DNA of 64,000 nucleotides from Timema cristinae (taxonomy: Eukaryota > Arthropoda > Insecta > Phasmatodea > Timematidae): assembly GCA_039000515.1 (NCBI GenBank), contig JBCFYV010001001.1, positions 16,307,243-16,371,242 on the forward strand, written 5' to 3'. Shown piece after piece: positions 38,553 through 49,559 of the stretch. The notes beneath the pieces are model-generated. The model was not told where the DNA came from, searched no databases, and saw only the letters and a program-made list of their open reading frames with translations. The translations under genes and the position numbers were made by a program. Each line of letters starts with the position of its first letter. Positions within the stretch are counted from its first letter, which is position 1.

Positions 38553-39509
38553 TAGGGCTCTGTGAGTACACGTATTTCAAACTTGAGCATGTCGCTTAAG
38601 CTCAAGATCGAGATAGAAAGTTTGCAGGCTCATTTTCAAGCTTCTATTTGATGTACTTAATCAATTTTTAAAATGCAATAGTAAGCATAATCTGTTTAAT
38701 TGAGTTAATATCAGCATTTCCGCTTATAAATCATTTGGTTACTTAACAAATTGCTAAAAATTATTTTCAATTCTCACATTAATAACGTAATAGAGCTTTA
38801 AAACCACTTTTGACCAGTAAATTTATTCAATATTGTCGGCCATTTTGAATTATACTTTATTTAAGTTCACTTGTATTGCCATGACAATGCAATTAAAATA
38901 AAAATAGCTAAGAAGATTACTAATTAATTTAATGATTCTATTTACTATTTTGACCTGTTCTCTTTCTAAAATAATTTATGTTAAATTGAAAATGTAATAT
39001 CAAAAATATCTTATATTAAACGTTTAGCTACGAAACTAACTCTAGTTTAGTTACCATTTAGTTATAGAATTATGTTGGTTAACTTGTTAAAAGTCAATTC
39101 TTATTTATTGAAATACATATTTTACCAAACTTACCACATTTATATTATAAAAAGCACTTAGTATTTCATATTGTTTGCTAGAAATATTTTTAATTTTAAG
39201 GTATGAGCATCAACTTTTATAAACATTAAAAATTAAATTGATGTCAATTTCCCAATAAAATAATGGCTAACGAGCTCGTGCATGTGCAACTTTGCATAGA
39301 GGAATAGAAATGGAACAGAAGATGTAATACACGATCACACTAGAATAATAAACGAAATAAGATATATTTCTAATTGTTTGAGTATTATGTTTTCTTATAC
39401 AGTAAATTGTTACTGAAGCATATTTTGGGGAAATATTAGCTTATTAAAACGTAAGTTTATTAACTTTTAATCAAGACAGCGTAGGAACACACTACAATAA
39501 TTTAAAGTG

Positions 39510-39758
39510 ATAGGTTAGGCCTAGATATAAACACACACTTCTCTATTTCTTCTTACACTTACCACTTTTTCAAACTTCACAGTTGCACATTGTTTTGAAT
39601 TTTCAGAAATATATATTTTTCATATGAAAAGAAATCAATGAAAAAGTAATATTCCCAAAAATTCAAACTAATGTGCAACTGTGGAAGTTTTAAAGATGTA
39701 AGAGCTTAAGAAGACATGAAGAGAAAAGTGTGTTTGCTATTATCTAGGCCTAACCCAA
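39510..39758. mobile_element. Foldback miniature element, about 95-bp arms
   Basis: The left arm begins GGTTAGGCCTAGATA with later CACAGTTGCACATT. The right arm, reversed, begins GGGTTAGGCCTAGATA with CCACAGTTGCACATT at the same spacing. The loop region is about 55 bp. No coding content. It is nested in the hAT element at 38553-40373. Confidence 0.85.
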
Positions 39759-39901
39759 CTACTCTTTCAGGCTGGCTTCCTTCACTACCACTTACTTTAC
39801 ATCACTGTACAGTGTTTCTAAACTGACTTGTTAAACATTTCCAATTCATCGTGCAATTATTTATTTTATTATCTTTGTTTTATAATTGTTAATGTAATCT
39901 T

Positions 39902-40067
39902 AATGTCCTTAAATTATTAATAGCACTGCGTCTTGCTACACATTTGTGTTACTATACCCACTTACGCTTAAGTGTAATGGTAGGGTGATTGTGAGATGAA
40001 ATGGAGGACCTACAGTTTAACGTGGGATCCGAACCAAGGTGGAGGCCTGTCATTAAATGTCCTTAAA
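39902..40067 (-). mobile_element. 5'-truncated SINE family A with 12-bp target duplication
   Basis: Only the tail half is present (39914-40055). It is flanked by AATGTCCTTAAA at 39902-39913 and 40056-40067. Truncation at the tRNA end with intact duplications is what incomplete target-primed reverse transcription leaves, so it is not a later deletion. Confidence 0.93.
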
Positions 40068-40383
40068 GACCTCAATGTTGAAACAATTTTAATTATTTGT
40101 TTTTTATTAGATTTTTATTTGAGTGTTCTTGTTTTTTAAATTGTGTTTTATAAGTGTTATTTCTAATTTAAAAATCGATATATCCAAAAAAAAATTAATT
40201 TCCAAAAGTATTTACTGTTTATAAAAATGAGTGTCATTCATATTTTAAGAACATGTGTTTTAATATACCTTTTTAACATTTTTAAATTATGAATAGGCCT
40301 ATACTCAAACTCTGAAGCTTTTATAAATATAGAGTTCGACTAGAATGAAAAAACCCAAGCTCGCAGACCCCTACTTACATCCA

Positions 40384-40820
40384 TTACTGTTTCCAGTTTG
40401 TGGCCGGTGTAAGTTTTTTATTCAAGCCATATATTTTCCATTACCGTCTTGATAGGCCTGTCATAGCTTTTTATGCCTTATAATTCAACTTAATACAAGG
40501 ACAGGCACAACATCCGGTCTCCAGCCGTTAATTCATAACTTAAAGAATAAACCCAAGTTTCACCCATGATAAATTTCTTGGCCATGCCGGGAACTGGACC
40601 TGGGACCCTTATCTCAGTAGACCGGCTAAGCTAAAAGGGTAAATCCAAGTTTCACCCATGATAAATTTCTTGGCCATGCCGGGAACTGAACCTGGGACCC
40701 TTATCTCAGTAGACCGGCTAAGCTAAAAGGGTAAATCCAAGTTTCACCCATGATAAATTTCTTGGCCATGCCGGGAACTGAACCTGGGACCCTTATCTCA
40801 GTAGACCGGCTAAGATAAGG
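40384..40820 (-). mobile_element. SINE family C with a 92-bp tandem head, next to a LINE 3' scrap
   Basis: From 40388 a short CTGTTTCCAGTTTGTGGCC phrase is shared with the LINE 3' ends. The family C body follows in reverse, then 2.9 copies of a 92-bp unit starting AAGTTTCACCC at 40555, 40647 and 40739. The unit holds the tRNA-like head (reverse of a CTCAGTAGACCGGCTAAGC-type A-box region). The copies are almost identical, so the multiplication is recent. Confidence 0.8.
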
Positions 40821-41362
40821 TGTGGGATTGAGAAATTCAATATCCATTCAAATTTAATTTTATTTTATTCGACATCTTGAATCAAAACAAACTAGAAAAG
40901 AAAAAACAATTGAAAAGGTTGTAAATCCTACGATTTGCCAAAAATAAATTTTTAATAACAATTCTTACAAGGTAAAGTAAATGCTTTTTAATTATTGCCA
41001 GGGCCCGAATTATGACTGTCATATTTTTTTCAGTTCATCACAGACAGTACAATTTTCATAAGTATATAATCTGTTAATGACCCCCTTTTAGACATTTCCA
41101 TTATTTTTTTATTCTTGTGTCTTGCAAAGAATGTGAGGCATTCAGGAGTCATTTTATTTGCTTGTCTGGTTGTAAAATACACATTCCTGGTGAGGCCTAT
41201 TGTGAACTAGATTATTAGTAAAGCTCTATTGTATTTAGCAGAATGCAAGAGTTTAGTTTTAAACACTTTTAAAAAATTTTCGTTGCATTTTGCAGGTGTC
41301 AAGTGTGGTTGATGATTTAATTGAAAATGTGTTAGAAAACTACTCAAAAAACGTCAGTTTTT

Positions 41363-41667
41363 ATGCAACCATTAGAAAGGCCTTTTAAAATAATCATTTG
41401 AAGAAGTAAAAAACTCACTCTTTAATTAGTCTTAAGACATCTAATTTAAGATTGAGAATTTTAGTTTACTACCAAAAAAGCTTATGTTTAATAAAACACC
41501 AAAATTTATTCATTTTTGAATTATTGATTTTTTAATTAGAAAAATATAGCTTTTTTAATAGTGAACTAAAATTCTCATTCTCAAATTAGATTTGTCATAG
41601 ACTAATTAACGAGCGACTTTTTTTTTTTTCAAAAGTCTATTTTAAATGGCCTTTCTAATGGCTGCAT
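41363..41667. mobile_element. Foldback element, about 118-bp arms
   Basis: ATGCAACCATTAGAAAGG at the left pairs with CCTTTCTAATGGCTGCAT at the right. The internal words TCTTTAATTAGTCT, TAAGATTGAGAATTTTAG and AAAAAAGCTT also pair with the right half in mirrored order. About 70 bases lie between the arms. No coding content. Confidence 0.85.
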
Positions 41668-42454
41668 CAAATTTGACATAAAAGCTTATTTATTAGTACA
41701 CTGGAAAATATTTAGCTTGTGGTGGGTGTCCTTGAATTTTTCTAAAGCACTGTACAAAAGAGCTTTGAAAGAATTGAAAACCTGAACTACATGGGATTGC
41801 CAGGAAAAATTATGTGTTTTAGAGTATTTCATTCTTGAATTTTCGTTTGAATGGCATCGTAATGTCAAGAACTCGACTATAGGGACTGTCAAGATTTCTG
41901 TCATTTTCTTTTAAGTCATTAGTACTAAGATTGGTGGTAATTAAACAGATGTGAGACAGGTGTATGCCTCTCTCATATTATTAGGAAGTTTGAACATTTT
42001 GGACAATGTCTGGAGAAAGGAAGATTACTTTCCTCTTGGGCAAACTTCATACCTATATCTCTAACTTAAAGACGACCATGTAATTTTTTTTTAATCAAAT
42101 TGATTGCTAAAGAAATAAACTTGAAATTTGAGTTCTTAAAATATGTGGCCTAAGTAGAATAGCAAGACTGCAATCCACCTGGAGAACCAACGGATCAACT
42201 AATAAGGATACTGAAAGATTTGCAGATTTATCACATTTATTTGAACTGAAGATCAAAGCACTGATTTGAACACTTCTTATCCCTTTTCCCCGCCCTGAAA
42301 CATGATTTATAAGGAATGCATAAATTTCTTCAATATAGAAATTGCCTATTTGGGATGGAGCGGCAAGTTGATAAAGGATTCTCTATGTAATATATTTGCG
42401 TTTTATTAGGTGAGCTTTAAAGAAACAAAATTATTTAACTATAATACTAGTCCT

Positions 42455-42850
42455 CATTATCATGAACTGTTTCCTACCTGTGGCCGGTTAAATTGCTTTT
42501 ATATCACTTTTTTCCCCCCACCATTCTTCCTCCCGACATCTTTTCCTTACAGTCTCTTTGCCATATACTTCACATCCCTTAATCTTCTTGGACTACTCCT
42601 TTCCATTGTATGTCCATACCATCTCATCCTTACTTCAACTATCTCATATCCCCTGTACCCCATCTCATGGCTTGTACATCTTCATTCCTAATCCTATATT
42701 TTCTGCTCAAAAACTTGATTTCCACCGCCTCCATTTACCTGTTTCTCTTAAACTCACAATCCAGGTTTCTGCTGCATATGTAACTATGGATATTAGGTAT
42801 GCTCTAAACCATTGGTATGTGTACGCCAAAATGTTTTTAATTTGTGTACA
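42455..42850 (-). mobile_element. LINE reverse-transcriptase C-terminal remnant
   Basis: On the minus strand a 70-codon frame (42919-42707) includes YLISIVTYAAETWIVSL, the C-terminal segment in which non-LTR transposon proteins have a YGAETW-like motif. Beyond it the reading is broken by stops, then comes the TGGCCACAGG..GGAAACAG-type 3' phrase near 42470. Dead fragment; clade not assigned. Confidence 0.75.
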
Positions 42851-43341
42851 AACCCTACTAAACACTATTATACTATGTGCGTTTCTGAAATACTTTCCAC
42901 ATATTGAGAAATAGGACAAAACAAATTGGTGAAGAGCAAATCATGTTGATACCACAACAATAACTTCATCTGAACTTTCCATCAAATGTAAAGATGATTG
43001 AATTGTAATTTCCGTTGATAGCATTCTAAAAGCAACATTTAAGACCACACCAATTTGTGTTTTTTTGACAGCAGCTCGCAATGAGTTCAAGGACTTGAGT
43101 GACATTGTTATTTCGAAGCTTCTACCATTTCCATCTAATAATTTGTGAGAACAAGGCTTCTCTGCAATTACACCAATAAAAAAACTAAGAATAAATATTT
43201 GCACTTTTTTTTACTATTGTTTTAAATCTCATGATTTTTTATTGATCCAAACAGAGCAATACATCCTCAAAATCATTGTACCATGCATTTATTTAGTTCC
43301 CTGATAGGATCTTCGGGGCCACAAATTTTGTGGTTTTTCGA

Positions 43342-43411
43342 CTCCCCCCCCCCGTCCTTGTCACAGGTGGTCACACTTGTGAAATCCCCTCCCCCCTGGT
43401 GTGACATCACA
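43342..43411 (+). repeat. C-tract/GTCAC block, left copy
   Basis: A C run, then CCTTGTCACAGG, CACACTTGTG, TCCCCTCCCCCC and GGTGTGACATCACAT. The same series of words recurs at 48028-48105 in the same orientation. The two blocks bracket the decayed gene and the 41-bp minisatellite. Confidence 0.75.
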
Positions 43412-43594
43412 TATTTTTCAATTCTATATTTAGAAGTAATTAAATTAAAACAGCAGTTTAAAAAATATATATATTTAAATTAAAAATAATCTTTAATAAA
43501 ATTAACATAAGTCAAATATTTTAGATAATGGACAAAACAAAAGACCAATTAAAGAACATTAAATGATTAATATTGTTAATAAAAGATACAAAAC

Positions 43595-45691
43595 TTAATC
43601 CTCTTGTTTCCACGGACTTTGGATCCACTCCTTGATATTGTTTATCACTGGCATATCTGGCACTACGTTTTTGTTTTGGATATTAATGTCATAAATATCC
43701 GTTGTGTCGACATCTTTTTCTTCCAACCATATAGCATCGTCATTCACTAAACAAAGAATTTCTCTGGCACGACTAGCCACAATTCTTTAAAGACGAATTT
43801 TCGCGATAGGTAAAACCTCTTGTTGCCTTAAATGTGATTGTTGTGTTGGTTAGCGGCTTTGTATGATGAAAAATATAGACCATATGTGGCACACGATCTT
43901 TTAAACATGTATGCCTCAACACTGGGGCAATAGCTATCTTACGGAACTTGCTTCAAATGGGATGACGCTCGAAGATTCAATGATAGCTGTAGTAACATTG
44001 GAGCAAACTTACCTTCGAAGTCATTATTTCGTACGGTTACATACCCTTCTGAGGTCTGTTTAATCAAAACAGGTTGTTAGTAAAAATCCTTCTCTTAATA
44101 ATTGCCAAAGACTAGAACGTCGCACATCGCAACACGGGACCGTCTCGCATTTTACTATTTGTAAGAACTATTGTGATTCACGTACATGATTTGCATACCA
44201 AGTAACATTATTTGTAATATTGTAGCCTGTTCAACATTCAGCCTGGTATCTGTTGGTACAACGTATTCGGCAACTACAGGAAAATCATCAATGACCAATT
44301 TGCTCCAAATATTAGCCAACACATTGCCTGCACTCACAATGTTTCGTTTTTCTAGCTCCAAGTCGGTAGTTAGATTGTTGGAATCAAGATGCAAAATAAA
44401 ATCATCATGGTTTAATATGACACCATAAGTTCGCGACTAAGAGGTGCCATTCGTCGTTCAACTCTATTGAATGCACTCCTTACTGGAGCATTTGTAGTTA
44501 TGTAAATAGCATCCAAATCAAAATCTTTAAAATGTTGCACAGCTGAAACTATAACTCGCTCGTATCGTGGATTTTCGTCGGGACCACCATCACAAGTAAA
44601 AATAAATACGGGTTTTACAAAACCTCGAGCTCTCATAAAGTTTTCGAAAGCAGGTAATTCAGAAAGTTTATGGATGTCTGTGGCATGAGTCTGCATTAGA
44701 GGAAGAATGTTTTTTTTCCACTACAAATCGCAGGCCCAGAGTATGTCACAGCGTCAGCTAGTCCTTCACCATCTTTCTTTATGACAATACCTGCATAAAC
44801 AGATGGAATAAGTTTATGTTTTTCAGCGACCATGAAATCATGATCCGGTAATTTTACATGATAGTCAAGGTGCATTAATATATGTGCTTGAGCGTTAGCT
44901 GCTGTAATGCCTAATGGTACGCGTGCTTTGTCATCCATCGATAAAAAAAAAACTTGATCAGGGCCCAAAATTGAACCTACAGATTCAAGGTTTCTTATCG
45001 TATCTGTACAAAATTTGCCATCTGTATGCTTAGAATGTAGTGTAGAGTCTGGTTTGCACAGCATAACAGTAACGGTTATGACGTCTTTTTCCTTCCTCCA
45101 TATTGACTCGCCTGAGAAGAAGTCTCAAGTACAACCCTGATCGACTGATAGTATAAGCTTTGCTTATATAGTTTGGCTTGCAGGTCGTCCAATGTTTTGC
45201 AGCACCTTATAATAGTGCGACGTCGATCATCAGCCGCGCCACCAAAAACTGCAATCGACTTTATGACTTCAAGTAAACCGATTTGGTTTTCTTCTACTCT
45301 AGGCCGACCAACAGTATTTCGAAGTTTTAGAGCAGTTGCTAAGTCGGAATTATTTTCACAAAGTTCTAAAAAAAAAATTGTTTTTTAGAATCTCTACTTT
45401 TTTTTTTTTTTTTCGTTCTGCTGCACTGATCTTTCTCTTTAATATGTCCTTTTCCTCTTGAATGTCTTTCCTTAATGTTATTAATTTTTTTTATGCATCA
45501 TCTGTTTCTCTACCAGCATCGCGTGCTAGTACTAAGCTATTGAGCTCAAATTCTAATAATATAATTTTATTCTTGGAAGCGTGTTGACTAGGTGTTGGTT
45601 TAGGTATTGTTTGTAGTAATTGACATCCACTCGGTTGTATCATAACATCTTTAATCTCTTCTGATATACCCTGTTTGGTATCCTCCTGCAA
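43595..45691 (-). pseudogene. Decayed DDE-like transposon gene, family recognised but not named
   Basis: Pieces in minus-strand order: a Lys-rich N-terminus (45691-45370); GGAADDRRRTIIRCC near 45240 (LRNTVGRPRVEENQ before it); 45064-44696 with FLSMDDKARVPLGITAANA and LPDHDFMVAEKHKLIPSVYAG; 44696-44412 with FIFTCDGGPDENPRYE and AFNRVERRMAPLSREL; 44394-44155 with LDSNNLTTDLELEKRN; and a last piece at 43780-43595 (EEKDVDTTDI). The acidic residues in DDKA, DGGPDE and VERR are candidates for a metal-binding triad of an RNase H fold; that is inference. At least five frame changes or stops disable it. I have met this order in uncharacterised proteins of aphids and cnidarians but cannot give a superfamily. 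Confidence 0.75.
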
Positions 45692-45957
45692 TTAAAAATA
45701 AACATGTCAAATATTCAATATGGGTACTACACACAATCGGTTTCCAAAATCATCCACTATAATACAATAAAGAAAACTGCATTAAAATTGATCTGAGAAG
45801 AATCCCGTACAAACAAACACAGAAAGATGTGATTACTGACTATTTTATAACAGACCTGGTGCATTTTGTAGTTTGTACTAAACCGCGTGACCGTCTTTTA
45901 AATACTATATTAAATATTTTGTGTTTACAATTAGAGTAGAAAATAACAACTGAATTA

Positions 45958-46105
45958 CACTGTAAAAAATGTTGGTGTAAAAATGGATCCAGAGAACATT
46001 ACACCGTGTAAAACTACGGTGTAAAATTTTTATGGCGTAAAATTTTAATCCATGTACTTTTAACACGGTGTGATCTATTTTTTACCACAAAATTTTTTTA
46101 CAGTG
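45958..46105. mobile_element. 148-bp miniature element with TA flanks
   Basis: Ends CACTGTAAAAAATG and TTTTTTTACAGTG are inverted, and ACACCGTGT / ACACGGTGT inside are also mirrored. TA stands at 45956-45957 and 46106-46107, consistent with Tc1/mariner-type insertion. It lies between the decayed gene and the minisatellite. Confidence 0.8.
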
Positions 46106-46628
46106 TAGACAAAATATCCAAAACGTTAAAGAACTAAGGTTTTTAATATTTTGTTCTCTTCCACTAAATATAAAATCATAGTCGGCTTACTTTGACGTCC
46201 TTTGGCTTTATTTGCATTGGTGATTTTGACGATGAAAGCATTTTTGAAAAAACTTATGTGTCTCTTTCTTTTTCGTCAATTTTATTTGTAACTCTTTGAT
46301 TTTCGAATCCACTTCACCTTCAACGTTATCATTACTTTTTAAACTTTTCCATAATGTGTCAACTTCTTGTGTGTGTATGTATATATATATATAGGCCTAT
46401 ATTTTATCAGCATAAGCTGTACTGTATGCATCAAATAATTTGCGGTAGAGAATACCTAGATCACTCTTTTAGTTCATTCTAAAATTATTTCATAAATTAA
46501 AAATAACAAAATAATTGAACAAAGGTAACAACGTCCATCACTCGACGAAAGTCAATTGCCAAGTGAACAATAGCAACGTATTGAAATCACGACACTGGCG
46601 CGTGCGGTGGCACTTGTCGAAGGTCTTA

Positions 46629-47900
46629 CAAACATCCGACGTGCGGAACGGTAGGACAGCGACCGTGCACAAACATTCGACGCGCGGAACGGTAGGACAG
46701 CGAGCGTGCACAAACATTCGACGCGCGGAACGGTAGGACAGCGACCGTGCACAAACATTCGACGCGCGGAACGGTAGGACAGCGACCGTGCACAAACATT
46801 CGACGCGCGGGATGGTAGGACAGCGAGCGTGCACAGACATTCGACGCGCGGGATGGTAGGACAGCGAGCGTGCACAAACATCCGACGCGTGGAACGGTAG
46901 GACAGCGAGCGTGCACAAACATCCGACGCGTGGAACGGTAGGCCAGCGAGCGTGCACAAACATTCGACGCGCGGGATGGTAGGACAGCGAGCATGCACAA
47001 ACATCTGACGCGTGGAACGGTAGGACAGCGAGCGTGCACAAACATTCGACGCGTGGAACGGTAGGACAGCGACCGTGCACAAACATCCGACGCGCGGAAC
47101 GGTAGGACAGCGACCGTGCACAAACATCCGACGCGCGGGATGGTAGGACAGCGAGCGTGCACAAACATTCGACGCGTGGAACGGTAGGACAGCGACCGTG
47201 CATAAACATCCGACGCGTGGAACGGTAGGACAGCGACCGTGCACAAACATCCGACGCGCGGGACGGTAGGACAGCGAGCGTGCACAAACATTCGACGCGT
47301 GGGATGGTAGGACAGCGAGCATGCACAAACATCTGACGCGCGGAATGGTAGGACAGCGAGCGTGCACAAACATCCGACGCGCGGGATGGTAGGACAGCGA
47401 GCATGCACAAACATCTGACGCGCGGAATGGTAGGACAGCGAGTGTGCACAAACATTCGACGCGTGGAACGGTAGGACAGCGAGCGTGCACAAACATCCGA
47501 CGCGCAGAACGGTAGGACAGCGAGCGTGCACAAACATTCGACGCGCGGAACGGTAGGACAGCGAGCGTGCATAAACATTCGACGTGCGGGACGGTAGGAC
47601 AGCGAGCGTGCACAAACATCTGACGCACGGAACGGTAGGACAGCGAGCGTGCACAAACATTCGACGCGTGGAACGGTAGGACAGCGAGCGTGCACAAACA
47701 TTCGACGCGTGGAACGGTAGGACAGCGAGCGTGCACAAACATTCGACGCACGGAATGGTAGGACAGCGAGCGTGCACAAACATTCGACGCGTGGAACGGT
47801 AGGACAGCGAGCGTGCACAAACATCTGACGCGTGGAACGGTAGGACAGCGAGCGTGCACAAACATCTGACGCGTGGAACGGTAGGACAGCGAGCGTGCAT
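46629..47900. repeat. CpG-rich 41-bp minisatellite, about 31 copies
   Basis: The unit (ACAAACATTCGACGCG, GAACGGTAGGAC, AGCGAGCGTGC) repeats every 41 bp with point variants: ATTCG/ATCCG/ATCTG, CGCG/CGTG, AACGG/GACGG/GATGG, GAGCG/GACCG/GAGCATG. It is far more GC- and CpG-rich than its surroundings. All three minus-strand frames stay open for more than 420 codons because 41 is not a multiple of 3 and the unit has no stop in any reverse frame. The open frames are therefore an artefact. Confidence 0.97.
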
Positions 47901-48027
47901 TCGCCGATGGCTTAAACCTACATAAGCCTTATAAATATAGATCGAGTTGGTAGTATTTTTTAAGTTTTTGGTTTACATATAAATTTCGCATTTTAGATTT
48001 TAACATGTGACGTCACAAAGCTTTTGA

Positions 48028-48105
48028 CCCCCCCCCCCCCTTGTCCCTTGTCACACAATGTCACATTTCGTTGGTCCCCTCCCCCCCTTAACGTGTGACG
48101 TAATT
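48028..48105 (+). repeat. C-tract/GTCAC block, right copy
   Basis: C run, CCCTTGTCACACAATG, TCCCCTCCCCCC, then CGTGTGACGTAATTTATGG. It matches 43342-43411 in order. Just before it, TGTGACGTCACA (48006-48017) is a 12-base perfect palindrome. Confidence 0.75.
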
Positions 48106-48209
48106 TATGGATGGCCTCTTCTTACTGGATATATTGTAAAATCTAATGGGTGGGTATAAAGTTATAAAAATTATTTTTGGGTGTATGCAAGCAAAAAAGG
48201 GTGAATACC

Positions 48210-48862
48210 ATTGCTCTTTTCAAAACTTTCATACACTTCAGAGGCACTTCTCTTTTCCATAGGTATATTGCACACCTGTAGAAAACTTCTCCCTGATGCT
48301 CTTGTTTCCACGCCCTTTACTTATTTCAAACCTACTCCATTCAGAACTATCTTTTGTTGTTGTCATGTTTTCTGCTTTGTCATCAGTCATCACTTCACTT
48401 TTCGCCATGTTATATTCCATTCCACACTATCTCACTTCCTCATTCCGTTCTTGCAGCTGCCCCTGTACTTCCTTTTCTTCCTATACCATCAAGTTATCTG
48501 CAAACAACATTGCTTTCATGTGTCCCTTACCAAGTTTCCCTGTCACTCTGTCCATGATCATTTCTATCACCAATACAAATAGTAGTGTTGAGGGTGACCT
48601 GACGGTCTAGGGGTAAGGTGTCAAACTTCTATGCTGGGGGTCCGGGTGTTCAATCCTCGGTCCCGGCACAGACCTATCTGATTGCCAAACCCTTCCTTCA
48701 CCTCTGACAAGATGTGTATTGAGAATGTGTGGAATGCCAGGCCTCCACCGTGGTTCGGATCCCACGTTAATCTGTAGGTCCTCCATTTAATCTCACAATC
48801 ACCCTACCATTACACATTAGCATAAGTGCGTATAACCCGAACGGGTAGTAAGACGCGGTGCT

Positions 48863-48920
<58 letters not shown>

Positions 48921-49330
48921 GTAGTAGTGGGGAGAAAGCACTTCTCTGCTTTACTAATTTTTTAAAATTGAAACCACTCCATCCACCTCTCTCCGTCTTT
49001 ACACAACTCACACTATATTCATACATATTCCTTATTCTCATTGTCAATCCTCTTTCTTCATCCACGAATGCCATTACCAGATCCTCTTCCATCAACTGTC
49101 TAATTCCAAATATTAAATTTATCGTTGACCTCTTCTCTCTGAATCCATGTTGCTCCTCGTTCTTCTTCCCTTTTTATGCCTTTCCTCATTCTCATTTCAC
49201 ATTCTTTTAGTATATTTTCGTGCATTGACATATCTGTAATTTTCTAACCTCTTCCTACCCCCTCTCTTGAATATTGGTAATATGTCTTTTGTTGAATCCT
49301 CTGTCACTTTCTTCTCACTCTTGAACTGTC
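48210..49330 (-). mobile_element. LINE reverse transcriptase remnant split by a SINE
   Basis: Read from 49330 downwards: GFREKRSTINLIF-like palm start, LVMAFVDEER, YSVSCVKTERGGW and RSAFSPLL (49107-48955), then the SINE. After the SINE come VIEMIMDRVTGKLG, MKAMLFADN (the FADD catalytic motif changed to FADN), YNMAKSEVM and YGKEKCL (48592-48220). The order is that of a non-LTR reverse transcriptase. Several stops and the changed catalytic motif show that it is inactive. Clade not assigned. Confidence 0.85.
48581..48934 (+). mobile_element. SINE family A inside the LINE remnant
   Basis: Full-length + copy (48593-48922) with a long (ATA)n tail. The flanks AGTAGTGTTGAG (48581-48592) and AGTAGTGGGGAG (48923-48934) are a target duplication with two differences. 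The LINE reading resumes on either side. Confidence 0.92.
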
Positions 49331-49559
49331 ATAATTATTTTTTTGATCTTAAAGTAGTAGTTTTGTGCGTGTGTCTGTTTTTTGTTTGGTTTTTATTGTA
49401 TATCACTTAAGCTATTTGGTTTATTCGCGAAAGTGGCTTGTAGGAATCTTCCTGCCAGGATTACTACTTAAGGGAACTGCTCGATAATCTACTAGGATTA
49501 TGGTAGAAAGTGACCTTTGAAAATATAAACGTGGTATTTACGGTCAACATTGACAATAT

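Larger units (their letters stand above)
38545..40381. mobile_element. hAT-type element, 1821 bp, perfect 8-bp target duplication
   Basis: Inverted ends TAGGGCTCTGTGAG (38553) and, reversed from 40373, TAGGGGTCTGCGAG. CTTACATC stands on both sides (38545-38552 and 40374-40381), the exact 8-bp duplication expected of hAT elements. The inside is AT-rich with no transposase, so it is non-autonomous. It contains a foldback element (39510-39758) and a truncated SINE (39902-40067), both inserted later. Confidence 0.9.

Noticed and set aside
42410..42914. Plus-strand open frames of 93 and 118 codons
   Set aside because: They are the complement of a decayed LINE coding end on the minus strand; the CT-rich composition keeps the frame open.
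46538..47900. Three overlapping minus-strand open frames of 424-437 codons, Cys/Arg/Pro-rich repeats
   Set aside because: They are produced by a 41-bp tandem unit that has no stop in any reverse frame; since 41 is not a multiple of 3, all frames show the same 41-residue super-period. No family resemblance and no reason for three frames to be coding.
48211..48610. Plus-strand open frames of 104 and 123 codons
   Set aside because: Antisense shadow of the LINE reverse-transcriptase remnant; hydrophobic composition comes from reading A-rich coding DNA backwards.
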